From positions 1 to 15,951 of the forward strand of contig JACPST010000038.1 of NCBI GenBank assembly GCA_016193165.1: a stretch of DNA of 15,951 nt, read 5' to 3'. Below the pieces are notes generated by a model. It searched no databases and had not been told where the DNA came from. It saw only the letters and a list, made by a program, of their open reading frames with translations. The DNA comes from Deltaproteobacteria bacterium. GTDB lineage: Bacteria; Bdellovibrionota; JACOXK01; 2-02-FULL-40-11. Shown here piece by piece: positions 1 through 7,264 of the stretch. The translations under genes were made by a program, and so were the position numbers. Numbering within the stretch: the stretch's first letter is position 1; each line of letters opens with the position of its first letter.

Positions 1-1
1 A

Positions 2-304
2 GCTGTGGATTTTGTGGGACTTCCCGAAGCCAAAATTCCTTTGGCCCAAGCGGCTACCTATTTAGCTAGCGCTCCCAAAAGCAATGCTTCTTATGCTGCC
101 CTTCAAAAAGCTTTGGCAGATGTCAAAGAAAAAGGAAACTTAGAAGTTCCTCTGTATTTAAGAAATGCCCCAACACATCTCATGAAAAATTTAAACTATG
201 GGAAAGGCTACCAATACGCTCATAACTTCAAAGATGCCAAAGTTTCCCATCCTCACCTTCCCGAACCTCTCCAAGGACGTAAATATTACATCCCGCCTCT
301 TTAA
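2..304 (+). CDS. rarA: RarA (MgsA) AAA+ ATPase, C-terminal fragment
   Basis: This is the last 100 codons of replication-associated recombination protein A, an AAA+ ATPase of the clamp-loader clade that acts at stalled replication forks and gaps. The gene runs in from the left edge, so the ATPase core is outside the window. The visible part is the conserved C-terminal tetramerisation region. It opens with VDFVGLPEAKIPLAQAATYL and continues with APKSNASY, PLYLRNAPTHLMK, YGKGYQYAHNF and a final GRKYYIPP, all family hallmarks. It ends on TAA, showing that TAA is a normal stop codon here. No terminator is visible before the gshA promoter. The family call is very secure; only the 5' part is missing. 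Confidence 0.93.
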   Translation, partial: AVDFVGLPEAKIPLAQAATYLASAPKSNASYAALQKALADVKEKGNLEVPLYLRNAPTHLMKNLNYGKGYQYAHNFKDAKVSHPHLPEPLQGRKYYIPPL

Positions 305-313
305 ATAGCCCTA

Positions 314-342
314 TTGAGTTTTGTGAAAGGTTTTGTTATAGT
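314..342 (+). promoter_or_regulatory. Sigma-70-type promoter for gshA
   Basis: A -35 box TTGAGT (314-319) and a -10 box TATAGT (337-342) are separated by exactly 17 bp. They match consensus at 4/6 and 5/6. Transcription would start near 349, giving a leader of about 40 nt before the gshA ATG at 389. This comes from reading the sequence and is not a scored search. Confidence 0.5.
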
Positions 343-388
343 TTCAAAGATTTAAGCCGATACTCCCTGGAAAAGAGGCAAGGTAAAT

Positions 389-1621
389 ATGTATGAACCA
401 GTAATTTCTTCAATAAAAAAGAATAGTTACGAGCTTTCTGGATGGTTTGAGAAGCACCTAAAACGCATCCCCGTTCCACTCCTAGCTTCCGTAGTTATTA
501 AAGACAGTGGGTTTAAAACAACCATTTCAGGAATACACTTTTTTCCCATGGGCTTAAATCATATCGCCAAAGGAGATTTACGAAACGCTCCTCAACTCAT
601 TAAAAAATACTTTAAAAAATATCATTCAGATATAGAAAAACTTAAAAAAATATTAGTCTTAGCCACAGTTCGACATTCCAATCCTTTTTATTACGAACAT
701 CTTTTCACGCTGATTCAGATTCTTAAGAAAAGCCATTTGAAAGTGGAGCTTGGCACCTTAGAAATGCTAGAGGCTCCCGCAAAAATTAAAACGCCTTCCA
801 AAAAAACCATAAAAATTTTTCCTGTAACTCTTGAAGCAGATAGAATCCGTGTTGAAAAATTTGACCCTGATTTTGTACTGCTTACAGATCCTTTCACCTC
901 AGATCTCACACTTAAGCTTGCTAATCTTAGACAATCCATGAATCCTCCTTATAAGGTTCTCTCCTTCATGCACAAAAGAAGTGATTCTTTAAATATTTTT
1001 AATACCTTAGCTAAGGACTTTTCTGATCTCATTGGAATTGACCCATGGCTTATTTCCACACAGTTTCATGTGGATACTCATGTCAATTTTGATGAGAAAA
1101 ACGGAGTTGAAAAAATTGCCAATTCTACAAATATCCTTTTGCAAAATTTAGAACAAAAATATCGAGAATATAAGGTTATCCAACGTCCTTCGGTCCAAAT
1201 TGTTAATAATTCTGGAACCTATGGAATGGGGATGCTTTCCATTCAATCCACCAAAGAACTCTCCGATCTTTATTTTAAAAAGAAGTCCAAAAGATTAAAT
1301 GGCAAAAGCCAGTCTGTCATTAATGAAGTCCTCATTCAAGAATCTGTTCCCGTTAGATCTCTTTTTAATAAATTTATTGGAGAAACCGTTATTTATCTCT
1401 TAGGAAATGAAATTGCCGGGGGCTACATTAAAACATACACGGATAAAACAGCCAAAAATGTTCTTTCTTCCAGAGAGTTTTTATTCCAACCTGTGGTTTT
1501 AACTCGCGGCACAGCGGCTAAACTTAAAAAACAAACAGATAAAACATTAGGCCTTCTCTACCAAAACCTTTCGCGTTTGGGAGGATTGGCCGCAGGATAC
1601 GAAATCGATCGCATACGTTGA
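389..1621 (+). CDS. gshA: Glutamate--cysteine ligase, Acidithiobacillus-type GshA
   Basis: Predicted ATP-dependent glutamate-cysteine ligase, the first step of glutathione synthesis, in the cytoplasm. At 410 residues it matches the distinct family first described in Acidithiobacillus ferrooxidans (the gshA_ferroox type), which is unrelated in layout to the E. coli enzyme. Visible features are FFPMGLNHIA (residues 51-60), FMHKRSD (193-199), IDPW (217-220), a glycine-rich nucleotide-binding loop GTYGMGM (276-282), a VLIQESVPV strand near 318, and GNEIAGGYIKT near 340. The ATG at 389 follows AAGGT at a normal ribosome-binding distance. The stop overlaps the next gene by 4 bp (TTGA), so the two are probably translationally coupled. 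No gshB is present in the window. The family call is by motif recall, not by search. Confidence 0.8.
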   Translation: MYEPVISSIKKNSYELSGWFEKHLKRIPVPLLASVVIKDSGFKTTISGIHFFPMGLNHIAKGDLRNAPQLIKKYFKKYHSDIEKLKKILVLATVRHSNPFYYEHLFTLIQILKKSHLKVELGTLEMLEAPAKIKTPSKKTIKIFPVTLEADRIRVEKFDPDFVLLTDPFTSDLTLKLANLRQSMNPPYKVLSFMHKRSDSLNIFNTLAKDFSDLIGIDPWLISTQFHVDTHVNFDEKNGVEKIANSTNILLQNLEQKYREYKVIQRPSVQIVNNSGTYGMGMLSIQSTKELSDLYFKKKSKRLNGKSQSVINEVLIQESVPVRSLFNKFIGETVIYLLGNEIAGGYIKTYTDKTAKNVLSSREFLFQPVVLTRGTAAKLKKQTDKTLGLLYQNLSRLGGLAAGYEIDRIR

Positions 1622-2178
1622 AGACCTTTCTTCGCACCCATTACCTGATTGACAAAGATTTTCAGCTCAAATACGCGTTTCTATTGGCTTCTATTGCTGT
1701 TATTGTATCCCTTCTCATCGGAGGGCTTCTTTTTTATTCATTCAAATCCAGCCATCAGATCCTTTTAACCGCGGGACTTACAGAGCGATCAGAGATTTTA
1801 GCCCTGATCACGTATTGGAAAAAATTCTTAAGCACCACTCTTCTCGTCATTTTAGGCTTTTTAATACTTTTTTTAACCCTGCTTGGAATTTTGATCACCC
1901 ATAAAATGGTTGGCCCTATTTTTGTTTTAAAAAGGAAACTTCAAGAAGTTGCAGAGGGCACTTGCTCCTCTCCTATGAACCTAAGAGCACGAGATGAATT
2001 TCAGGATGTAAAAGATAAATTTAATTACATGCTCCTAAGCCTTCAAACTCGCGCCAAAGAAGATATCGCGGCATTAGAAAATATTCTTTCTCAAATCAAA
2101 GATAAAGATCCCCAAAGTACTCAAAAGACTACTCAAATTTTAAAAAATTTAATTTCTAAAAAACAAAAAATGATATGA
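1618..2178 (+). CDS. Two-TM membrane protein with HAMP domain
   Basis: A 186-residue inner-membrane protein of unknown specific role. The first hydrophobic segment is about residues 20-44 and the second about 70-95. A HAMP-like region follows, containing MVGPIFVLKRKLQEVAEG and a conserved-looking DEF motif, and the tail (about 130-186) is charged and probably helical or coiled coil. No kinase, methyl-accepting or cyclase domain follows, so it is a stand-alone HAMP protein. The start is TTG, overlapping the gshA stop by 4 bp; this is the only start that keeps the first membrane segment and the overlap. Similar short HAMP proteins are common in deltaproteobacterial genomes as uncharacterised ORFs. 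It could be a remnant of a sensor, but nothing in the sequence shows truncation. Confidence 0.75.
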   Translation: MKTFLRTHYLIDKDFQLKYAFLLASIAVIVSLLIGGLLFYSFKSSHQILLTAGLTERSEILALITYWKKFLSTTLLVILGFLILFLTLLGILITHKMVGPIFVLKRKLQEVAEGTCSSPMNLRARDEFQDVKDKFNYMLLSLQTRAKEDIAALENILSQIKDKDPQSTQKTTQILKNLISKKQKMI

Positions 2179-2230
2179 TCATTTTGTAATCAATCTGCTA
2201 GAATGGCTTAAAATCAATTTTTTTTTACAC

Positions 2231-2274
2231 ATATCCACAGATTTTCACAAAGTTATCCACAGTTTTGTGGATAA
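2231..2274. promoter_or_regulatory. Cluster of DnaA-box sequences, one inverted pair
   Basis: A perfect DnaA box TTATCCACA (2253-2261) faces a second perfect box on the other strand, TGTGGATAA (2266-2274). Only four bases lie between them, giving a 22-bp inverted repeat. A one-mismatch copy ATATCCACA lies at 2231-2239, 22 bp upstream of the first box and so on the same helical face. An A/T-rich run lies just to the left (about 2205-2230). The box sequence is the established DnaA consensus. Whether it is an origin, a DnaA-titration site or a regulatory site is unknown; no dnaA, dnaN or gyrB is in the window. Confidence 0.5.
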
Positions 2275-2296
2275 TGTCGTGAGTATCCAAATCTAA

Positions 2297-2448
2297 AAGG
2301 GCTGTTCAAAAAGGCTCAGAACCTAGGCGACCGAGGAGGGGCGACTGAGGCGTACTTGAGCAGTACGTTGAAGGCGACACGACGAGAGCCTGCCCCCCGA
2401 CTTGATCGGGGGGGCAACGATGGTGATGAGCCTTTTTCAACAGCCCTT
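2297..2448. repeat. 152-bp palindromic element with 22-bp terminal inverted repeats
   Basis: The left end (2297-2318, beginning AAGGGCTGTTC) and right end (2427-2448, ending CAACAGCCCTT) are reverse complements at 21 of 22 positions. Inside are two smaller palindromes: CGTACT/AGTACG (2351-2367) and a GC hairpin TGCCCCCCGA/TCGGGGGGGCA (2391-2416, one bulged G). There is no ORF and no clear target-site duplication. The size and structure suit a MITE-like or REP-type intergenic repeat, and I recall similar elements from deltaproteobacterial genomes. It lies between two convergent genes and could fold into a long hairpin acting as a terminator on both strands. Its last two bases form part of the tolB stop codon. 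Confidence 0.65.
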
Positions 2449-3778
2449 ATTCAAGATAGGGGGACCAGGCAGGAGAATAAATATTTCCATAATTTTTTAA
2501 AAGCCCATGTTCATTACTTCCATCATCATTAATCATATAAAGCTCATATTTTTTAGAACGGTTGGAGCTAAAAACAATGTGACGCCCATCCGCAGACCAA
2601 CTGGGGTGCTCATTATTTTCCCTGTTTTGAGATTTTGTAAGCCGTTGAAGCCCTGTACCATTAGGATTAATCAAAAAAAGATCAAAATAGCCCCCCAAAT
2701 CTCCCGAAAAAATAATCTTTTCCCCTTTGGGACCCCACGCGGGAGAAGAATTAAAACGTCCGGCAAAGGTTAGCCGCTCTACCGCTTCCCCATTTTTTTT
2801 CATCCTATAGAGGTGGGCCAAGGGTGCTCGCCCTGAGGAAAAAATAATTTTTTGGCCATCTGACGACCAGGAGGGTTCCACATCTAAAGCAGGGTGGGCA
2901 GTCACCTTTCGCACATTTTCTCCATTGGCATTCATAAGATAAATATCAGGATCTCCCTCATAACTTAGGGTCAAAGCGATCTCTTGGCCATTGGGCGACC
3001 AGCTGGCCCCACTATTGAGACCGGGTTTTCTTGAAATCACTTTTTGATCCCCTGTTGTGATATCCAGAACAAACAAATCTAAGTTTTTAAGATTACGTTC
3101 GTGAGTCGTATAAGTGGAATAGCTAATTTTTTTCCCATCTGGAGACCATGCGGGAGAAAAAACAATGGATTTGTGAAAGGTTAACTGCTGAATATTTTTC
3201 CCATCATAATCCATGACATAGAGTTCTTTGCTTTTTGTTTTGTCAGACACAAATAAAATTTTAGTTTGAAAAATCCCTTTTTCACCGGTGAGCTCTTCTA
3301 TAACCGCATCGGCAAATCGATGGGCCAAAGCTCGAATATCTCTGTTCTGGGCAATATATTTTTTTCCAAAAACCATTTTAGCGCTGGCAATGTCATACAG
3401 CCTCATATCTAAAGAAATAGAATCTCCGCTGGACCGATATCCTCCCGCGATTAAAAATTCAGTCCCCAAACTAGTCCATGCTTTAAAATCAATATCCGAA
3501 AGTTCATACCCTCCCTTATTCCACAAAGATAAATCCCGGGGATCGATAAAACTAAAGAGTCCTGAAAACTCAAGGTCATCTCGCGCAATGCGGCCGACTT
3601 GCTCTCCAAGCTCTTGGGCCGCTTGATCTTCATCTAAATTTTTGAAAGGAGGGAAAGAAATCAAAGATTGTCTGAGCCTTGCATTATCCACCACAATATA
3701 AATTCTTTTTGAAAATAGGGAAGGAACTCCGCAGAATAGAATCAAGCCCACGACACTTAAAATCAAACTTTTTTTCAT
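2447..3778 (-). CDS. tolB: Tol-Pal system protein TolB
   Basis: Periplasmic beta-propeller protein of the Tol-Pal envelope complex, which links Pal and peptidoglycan to TolA during outer-membrane constriction. Its 443 residues are the usual length. An N-terminal signal peptide (about residues 1-23) is followed by the alpha/beta TolB N domain, including ARLRQSLISFPPF and FSGLFSFIDP. A propeller of repeated WD40-like PD40 blades follows, each with a SPAWSPDGKKI-type motif (also ASWSPNGQEIA, PSWSSDGQKI, PSWSADGRHIVF). It ends at YSPAWSPYLE, close to the usual family C-terminus, so it is not truncated. The start overlaps the tolA stop by 4 bp. The TAA stop is shared with the end of the adjacent repeat element. 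No pal gene follows. Confidence 0.95.
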   Translation of the reverse strand: MKKSLILSVVGLILFCGVPSLFSKRIYIVVDNARLRQSLISFPPFKNLDEDQAAQELGEQVGRIARDDLEFSGLFSFIDPRDLSLWNKGGYELSDIDFKAWTSLGTEFLIAGGYRSSGDSISLDMRLYDIASAKMVFGKKYIAQNRDIRALAHRFADAVIEELTGEKGIFQTKILFVSDKTKSKELYVMDYDGKNIQQLTFHKSIVFSPAWSPDGKKISYSTYTTHERNLKNLDLFVLDITTGDQKVISRKPGLNSGASWSPNGQEIALTLSYEGDPDIYLMNANGENVRKVTAHPALDVEPSWSSDGQKIIFSSGRAPLAHLYRMKKNGEAVERLTFAGRFNSSPAWGPKGEKIIFSGDLGGYFDLFLINPNGTGLQRLTKSQNRENNEHPSWSADGRHIVFSSNRSKKYELYMINDDGSNEHGLLKNYGNIYSPAWSPYLE

Positions 3779-4527
3779 CTAAGCTCCTTTGCAAAAAAGG
3801 TAATCGCCATTCCATCATAGCGCAAATCTTTTTGAACTTCAGCAGGAACAGAAGGAAAAGGGAGCGCTTCTTCCAATGCGCGATTCATGAAATCATCAAA
3901 CTCCGGACTTCCAGAAGACACAATTTGTTTTCTTAAAATAGTTCCATCTGGACTTAAAAATACAATTAATTTTCCAGACAATTTTTCCTGCCGCCTCAAA
4001 TAAGAGGGAAGCGCCCATCTCAATTTGACTCGTTCGGAGATAATACTTCGATAGGCATCCAGAGGAATCCCCTCTTCCTGCGCGGAAGTCGATTCTGCCC
4101 CAGGTGTCGCAATATTTCCTTTTCTTAAAATTTCTTTCTTTTGCTTTTGTTGGGAGCCCTCTAACGCCTTGAGCGCTTTTAAGCGCTCAATCGCCTGGGA
4201 AGCTTCTTTCTTTAATTTCTTAGAGGTCTTAAATTTTAGGGCATCTTTATCTTGATACGAAGTATCAATATCTTTCTTCAAAGACTTAATGGCATCTTGA
4301 GTTGAAACAATATTTTTCTCAATTTCATAGAGGCGTTGATCGGGGAGATCGATAATATCGACTCGAATCGTCGATGTATAGGTCAAAGCTCCTTTGCCCT
4401 GAAGAAAAGGAAGAAGGGGCGCCACAATGGCGATCACAAAGAGACTTGCATGAAAAATTAAAGACGTGGTTAAAGCTTTTTTAAAATAGGGCTGGCTAAC
4501 TTGGCCTAAATAAGCATATTGTTTCAT
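3775..4527 (-). CDS. tolA: TolA/TonB-family protein
   Basis: Energy-transducing protein spanning the periplasm, connecting the TolQR proton motor to TolB and the outer membrane. Of 250 residues, a short cytoplasmic N-terminus precedes one membrane anchor (about 18-42, rich in Leu/Ile/Ala). A Lys/Glu/Gln-rich helical stretch of about 65-135 probably forms the rod. A TonB/TolA-like C-terminal domain (about 155-250) contains ISERVKLRWALPSY, GKLIVFLSPDGTI and FDDFMNRALEEALPFPSVP. The rod is much shorter than that of E. coli TolA, which is common outside Gammaproteobacteria. Its place between tolR and tolB, with a 4-bp overlap into tolB, supports TolA rather than a TonB for siderophore uptake. Confidence 0.88.
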   Translation of the reverse strand: MKQYAYLGQVSQPYFKKALTTSLIFHASLFVIAIVAPLLPFLQGKGALTYTSTIRVDIIDLPDQRLYEIEKNIVSTQDAIKSLKKDIDTSYQDKDALKFKTSKKLKKEASQAIERLKALKALEGSQQKQKKEILRKGNIATPGAESTSAQEEGIPLDAYRSIISERVKLRWALPSYLRRQEKLSGKLIVFLSPDGTILRKQIVSSGSPEFDDFMNRALEEALPFPSVPAEVQKDLRYDGMAITFFAKELR

Positions 4528-4542
4528 GAGTTATCTTTAAAT

Positions 4543-4965
4543 TTATTTTGGAGGAAGCGGCTCCGTCACAAGCCCAATGCGAGTCACTCCCGCACTTTTA
4601 ATGGATGCCATCACTTCTGCCACAAAGCCATATTCCACCGCGCGGTCTGCCCGAATAAAAACTTCCCGGCGTTTGGTTTGTCTCAGGGCGTGCCCCAAGG
4701 ATGTTTCCAAAGTTTTGATATTGAGTTTCTCTTTACCCAAAAAAATATCTTTGTTTCTGGTAAGTACCAGCACCATTTGTTTTTCAGTTGGATCGATTGA
4801 AGTTGTTTTGGTTTGAGGCAAATCCACAGGAATACCTTGTTCCAAAAGAGGTGTCGTAATCATGAAAATAATGAGAAGCACCAGCATGACATCCACCAGA
4901 GGGGTCACATTAATTTCTGCCATGAGAGAACGGCGAGGATCTTGGCCATCAGATGAAAAAGCCAT
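4543..4965 (-). CDS. tolR: Proton-channel subunit TolR (ExbD/TolR family)
   Basis: Inner-membrane subunit that, with TolQ, converts proton flow into movement of TolA. It has 140 residues: a short cytoplasmic head, one membrane helix (about 22-42) and a periplasmic domain ending in a small alpha/beta fold. The diagnostic segment EINVTPLVDVMLVLLIIFMI is present, with the proton-carrying Asp at residue 25. The periplasmic part holds VFIRADRAVEYGFVAEVM, typical of ExbD/TolR. The ATG shares its first base with the tolQ stop (TAATG), indicating coupled translation. The neighbours favour TolR over ExbD. Confidence 0.93.
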   Translation of the reverse strand: MAFSSDGQDPRRSLMAEINVTPLVDVMLVLLIIFMITTPLLEQGIPVDLPQTKTTSIDPTEKQMVLVLTRNKDIFLGKEKLNIKTLETSLGHALRQTKRREVFIRADRAVEYGFVAEVMASIKSAGVTRIGLVTEPLPPK

Positions 4966-5654
4966 TACACATTCCTCTTCACAATATTTGTGAAATCATG
5001 GGAAAAATTTTCCATTTCAGACACAAAAACTTTTAATCCTGATTGAAAATAATTGTAAGCCACAACCGCCGGAATCGCCGCCGCAAGCCCAATGGCGGTC
5101 GCAATTAAGGCTTCAGAAATTCCAGGCGCTACGATGGCAAGATTGGCTACCCCTGTTGCCCCAATACCTTGGAAAGAATTCATAATACCCCAGACAGTTC
5201 CAAAAAGGCCCACAAAAGGAGCGGTCGCTCCTGTTGTAGCTAAAAAATAAGTTGTTTTTTCAAGACGAGTTGTTTCAGATGTAATCGCGCGTCTTAACGC
5301 GCGAATAATATTATCAAATTGAGGCTGATCAAGCCCCTCTTTTTTAGGACTCTTTTGCAGCTCTGTATACCCTGCTTGAAAGACATGGGCCAAAGGAGAG
5401 CTTTTAAAAAGATTCATCTTTTTAAAAAGATCATCCCAACTGCTTCCTTCATAAAAATCATCTAAAAAAAGAGCCGTGTGTCGCTTGGCATCTCGAAACA
5501 CGTAATATTTGGCAATAATAATAGCCCAACAAAAAACTGAGGCTAGAATTAAAATCAAAAGTACAAGTTTTACCATGGGGCCTGCATGAATAATGAGATC
5601 CCATGCATGATACCTCGCCCCCACCACGGCTGTTGTAATTGCAAATAGAGCCAT
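4965..5654 (-). CDS. tolQ: Proton-channel subunit TolQ (MotA/TolQ/ExbB family)
   Basis: Inner-membrane motor subunit and first gene of the tol operon. Its 229 residues show the family's three membrane helices at about 28-50, 135-160 and 172-196. The signature LEKTTYFLATTGATAPFVGL is followed by LFGTVWGIMNSF and by GISEALIATAIGLAAAIPAV. The channel-lining Thr residues fall in FGTVWG (Thr153) and LIATAIG (Thr186). An unusually strong ribosome-binding sequence (AGGAGGGGGG) lies just upstream of the ATG. A plausible sigma-70 promoter sits about 40 bp upstream. The tol genes are divergent from psd, with 133 bp between. Confidence 0.94.
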   Translation of the reverse strand: MALFAITTAVVGARYHAWDLIIHAGPMVKLVLLILILASVFCWAIIIAKYYVFRDAKRHTALFLDDFYEGSSWDDLFKKMNLFKSSPLAHVFQAGYTELQKSPKKEGLDQPQFDNIIRALRRAITSETTRLEKTTYFLATTGATAPFVGLFGTVWGIMNSFQGIGATGVANLAIVAPGISEALIATAIGLAAAIPAVVAYNYFQSGLKVFVSEMENFSHDFTNIVKRNV

Positions 5655-5693
5655 GAATTTACCCCCCTCCTAAAAAAGAATGTGGATATGTTG

Positions 5694-5722
5694 ATTTTAG
5701 CAATTTAAAATACCCCAAACAA
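5694..5722 (-). promoter_or_regulatory. Sigma-70-type promoter for the tol operon
   Basis: On the minus strand a -35 box TTGTTT (5722-5717) and a -10 box TAAAAT (5699-5694) are spaced by 17 bp, matching consensus at 4/6 and 5/6. A one-mismatch DnaA-box-like sequence (ATATCCACA on the minus strand, 5689-5681) lies between the -10 box and the ribosome-binding site. Confidence 0.45.
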
Positions 5723-5741
5723 GACATAAGTTTTTGGTTTT

Positions 5742-5769
5742 GGTGTCTGACACCTTGGTGTCTGACACC
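5742..5769. repeat. Tandem pair of a 13-bp perfect palindrome
   Basis: GGTGTCTGACACC occurs at 5742-5754 and again at 5757-5769, a direct repeat of period 15. Each copy is itself a perfect palindrome around a central T. A third, different 13-bp palindrome TTGACTTAGTCAA (5775-5787) follows and abuts the psd start codon. Together they fill the space between the tolQ promoter and psd. They could be an operator, or copies of a short dispersed palindrome; I recall GGTGTC/GACACC repeats being common in bacterial intergenic regions. Confidence 0.6.
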
Positions 5770-5787
5770 TGACATTGACTTAGTCAA

Positions 5788-6462
5788 ATGAGCATGATAC
5801 AGTTTCGCCGTTTTCTTATGCAAAATCAAGGATTTATCATTGCTCGCGAAGGATTTCGGTGGATTGGGATCGGACTTTTTCTCACTTTACTTCTGATTAT
5901 TTTTAAAGCAACATTAGCCGCTATTTTTTTAGGCATCTTAACCCTTTTTATTATTTCTTTTTTTAGAAATCCAAAACGTACGACGCCTGTTCAAAAAGGC
6001 CTTATTATTTCTCCCGCGGATGGGAAAATTTGTTTGATCACAGAAGCCTATGAAAAAAAATTTTTAAAAGAACAAAGATGCCGTGTTTCTATTTTTATGT
6101 CTCCTTTAAATTGCCACATCAACCGGGCTCCTATTTCTGCCAAAGTCTTGGATATTTATTATCATCCGGGTAAATTTCATATTGCCAGCGTCGATAAAGC
6201 TTCTGACTTAAACGAACAAAATGCGCTTCTTTTGGAAGATGATCAAAAAAATAAATTTGTTGTCGTTCAAATTGCGGGCTGGCTTTGCAGGCGTATTGTG
6301 AGTGACGCAAAGGCCGGGCATACCCTTACGCGCGGAGAGCGGTTTGGGCTCATTCAATTTGGCTCTCGAGTCGACATTTATCTCCCGCCTCAAGCCTCAC
6401 TTCAAGTTCAGGTCGGACAATCTGTACGGGCAGGAGAAACTGTGATAGGAACATTAGAATGA
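5788..6462 (+). CDS. psd: Phosphatidylserine decarboxylase proenzyme, short form
   Basis: Membrane enzyme making phosphatidylethanolamine from phosphatidylserine through a self-generated pyruvoyl group. At 224 residues it is the short Psd-A type. A hydrophobic N-terminal region (about 24-58) precedes the catalytic domain, which shows FFRNPKR, ISPADGK (Asp78), SIFMSPLNCHINRAP (His110) and YHPGKFHIASVDKAS. The self-cleavage site FGSRVD places the future pyruvoyl at Ser193. No strong ribosome-binding site precedes the ATG at 5788. In-frame ATGs at 5794 and 5818 are alternatives, and the later one would free the palindrome region. It overlaps pssA by 4 bp, so consecutive steps of one pathway are co-translated in reverse order. 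Confidence 0.93.
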   Translation: MSMIQFRRFLMQNQGFIIAREGFRWIGIGLFLTLLLIIFKATLAAIFLGILTLFIISFFRNPKRTTPVQKGLIISPADGKICLITEAYEKKFLKEQRCRVSIFMSPLNCHINRAPISAKVLDIYYHPGKFHIASVDKASDLNEQNALLLEDDQKNKFVVVQIAGWLCRRIVSDAKAGHTLTRGERFGLIQFGSRVDIYLPPQASLQVQVGQSVRAGETVIGTLE

Positions 6463-7259
6463 AGCCCAAGTCTTTAAAACCCAAGACCCATGCGATTCAT
6501 TTTCTTCCCAATCTTTTTACAACAGCAAATCTTTTTTGTGGATTTTATTCAATGATTGCCTCTCTTCAAGATCTTTATATTCCTTCGGTTATAGCTATTT
6601 TTATCGCGGGCATTTTTGATCTCATGGACGGAAGAGTTGCGCGCTTGACCAAAGGCGGATCTAAATTTGGAGAAGAATATGATTCTCTCTCTGATCTTGT
6701 GTCTTTTGGAATTGCTCCTGCTATGCTCATATATCTTTGGTCGATTGAATCTTTTGGGCGAATAGGATGGCTTGCCTGTTTTGTTTTTATTGCCTGTGGC
6801 GCGCTAAGACTTGCCCGATTTAATGTAAAAACAGCCACTGCTGAAAAAGCCTATTTTGAAGGACTCCCTATTCCTGTTGCGGCCTTTGTCATTGCCACAA
6901 CGATTCTTCTTTTCCATGAACTCATGCTTGAAGAAGACCGTAACTATTTTAATTTGGTCTTAACGGTTATACTTGGATTTCTCATGGTCAGCGGCATCAA
7001 ATATCGAAGTTTTAAAGATTTAGATTTTAAAGACAAACGTTCTTTTGGTTTTTTGGTCTTTGTTGTTTTTGTCCTGATGGTTGTGGCCTATAATCCAGGC
7101 ATTATGATGTTTGTAGTCATGATGGGCTATGTTGTTTCAGGCCCCATTTTTCACCTTTTAGGACAAGAGAAAAAAGTTCGCGATTTCTCTCGTTCCAAAA
7201 AACAAGAAGAGAGCATAGAAAAAGGGCCTAATCTCATGCTCATAGAAAAAAAGGAATAG
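6459..7259 (+). CDS. pssA: CDP-diacylglycerol--serine O-phosphatidyltransferase
   Basis: Integral membrane enzyme that condenses CDP-diacylglycerol with serine to give phosphatidylserine, the substrate of the preceding psd product. The 266-residue protein carries the complete CDP-alcohol phosphotransferase signature: Asp54-x2-Asp57-Gly58-x2-Ala61-Arg62-x8-Gly71-x3-Asp75-x3-Asp79, seen in FDLMDGRVARL and GEEYDSLSDL. It opens with HFLPNLFTTANLFCGF, typical of the subclass II bacterial PssA. Several further membrane segments follow, and the last 35 residues are a charged cytoplasmic tail. Start ATG overlaps the psd stop (ATGA). asd begins only 5 bp after its stop. Confidence 0.95.
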   Translation: MKPKSLKPKTHAIHFLPNLFTTANLFCGFYSMIASLQDLYIPSVIAIFIAGIFDLMDGRVARLTKGGSKFGEEYDSLSDLVSFGIAPAMLIYLWSIESFGRIGWLACFVFIACGALRLARFNVKTATAEKAYFEGLPIPVAAFVIATTILLFHELMLEEDRNYFNLVLTVILGFLMVSGIKYRSFKDLDFKDKRSFGFLVFVVFVLMVVAYNPGIMMFVVMMGYVVSGPIFHLLGQEKKVRDFSRSKKQEESIEKGPNLMLIEKKE

Positions 7260-7264
7260 CCGGA

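Noticed and set aside
2507..2773. Plus-strand ORF inside tolB (and similar ones inside tolA, nadC and the S41 gene)
   Set aside because: These are antisense shadows of well-supported genes, with no recognisable protein features.
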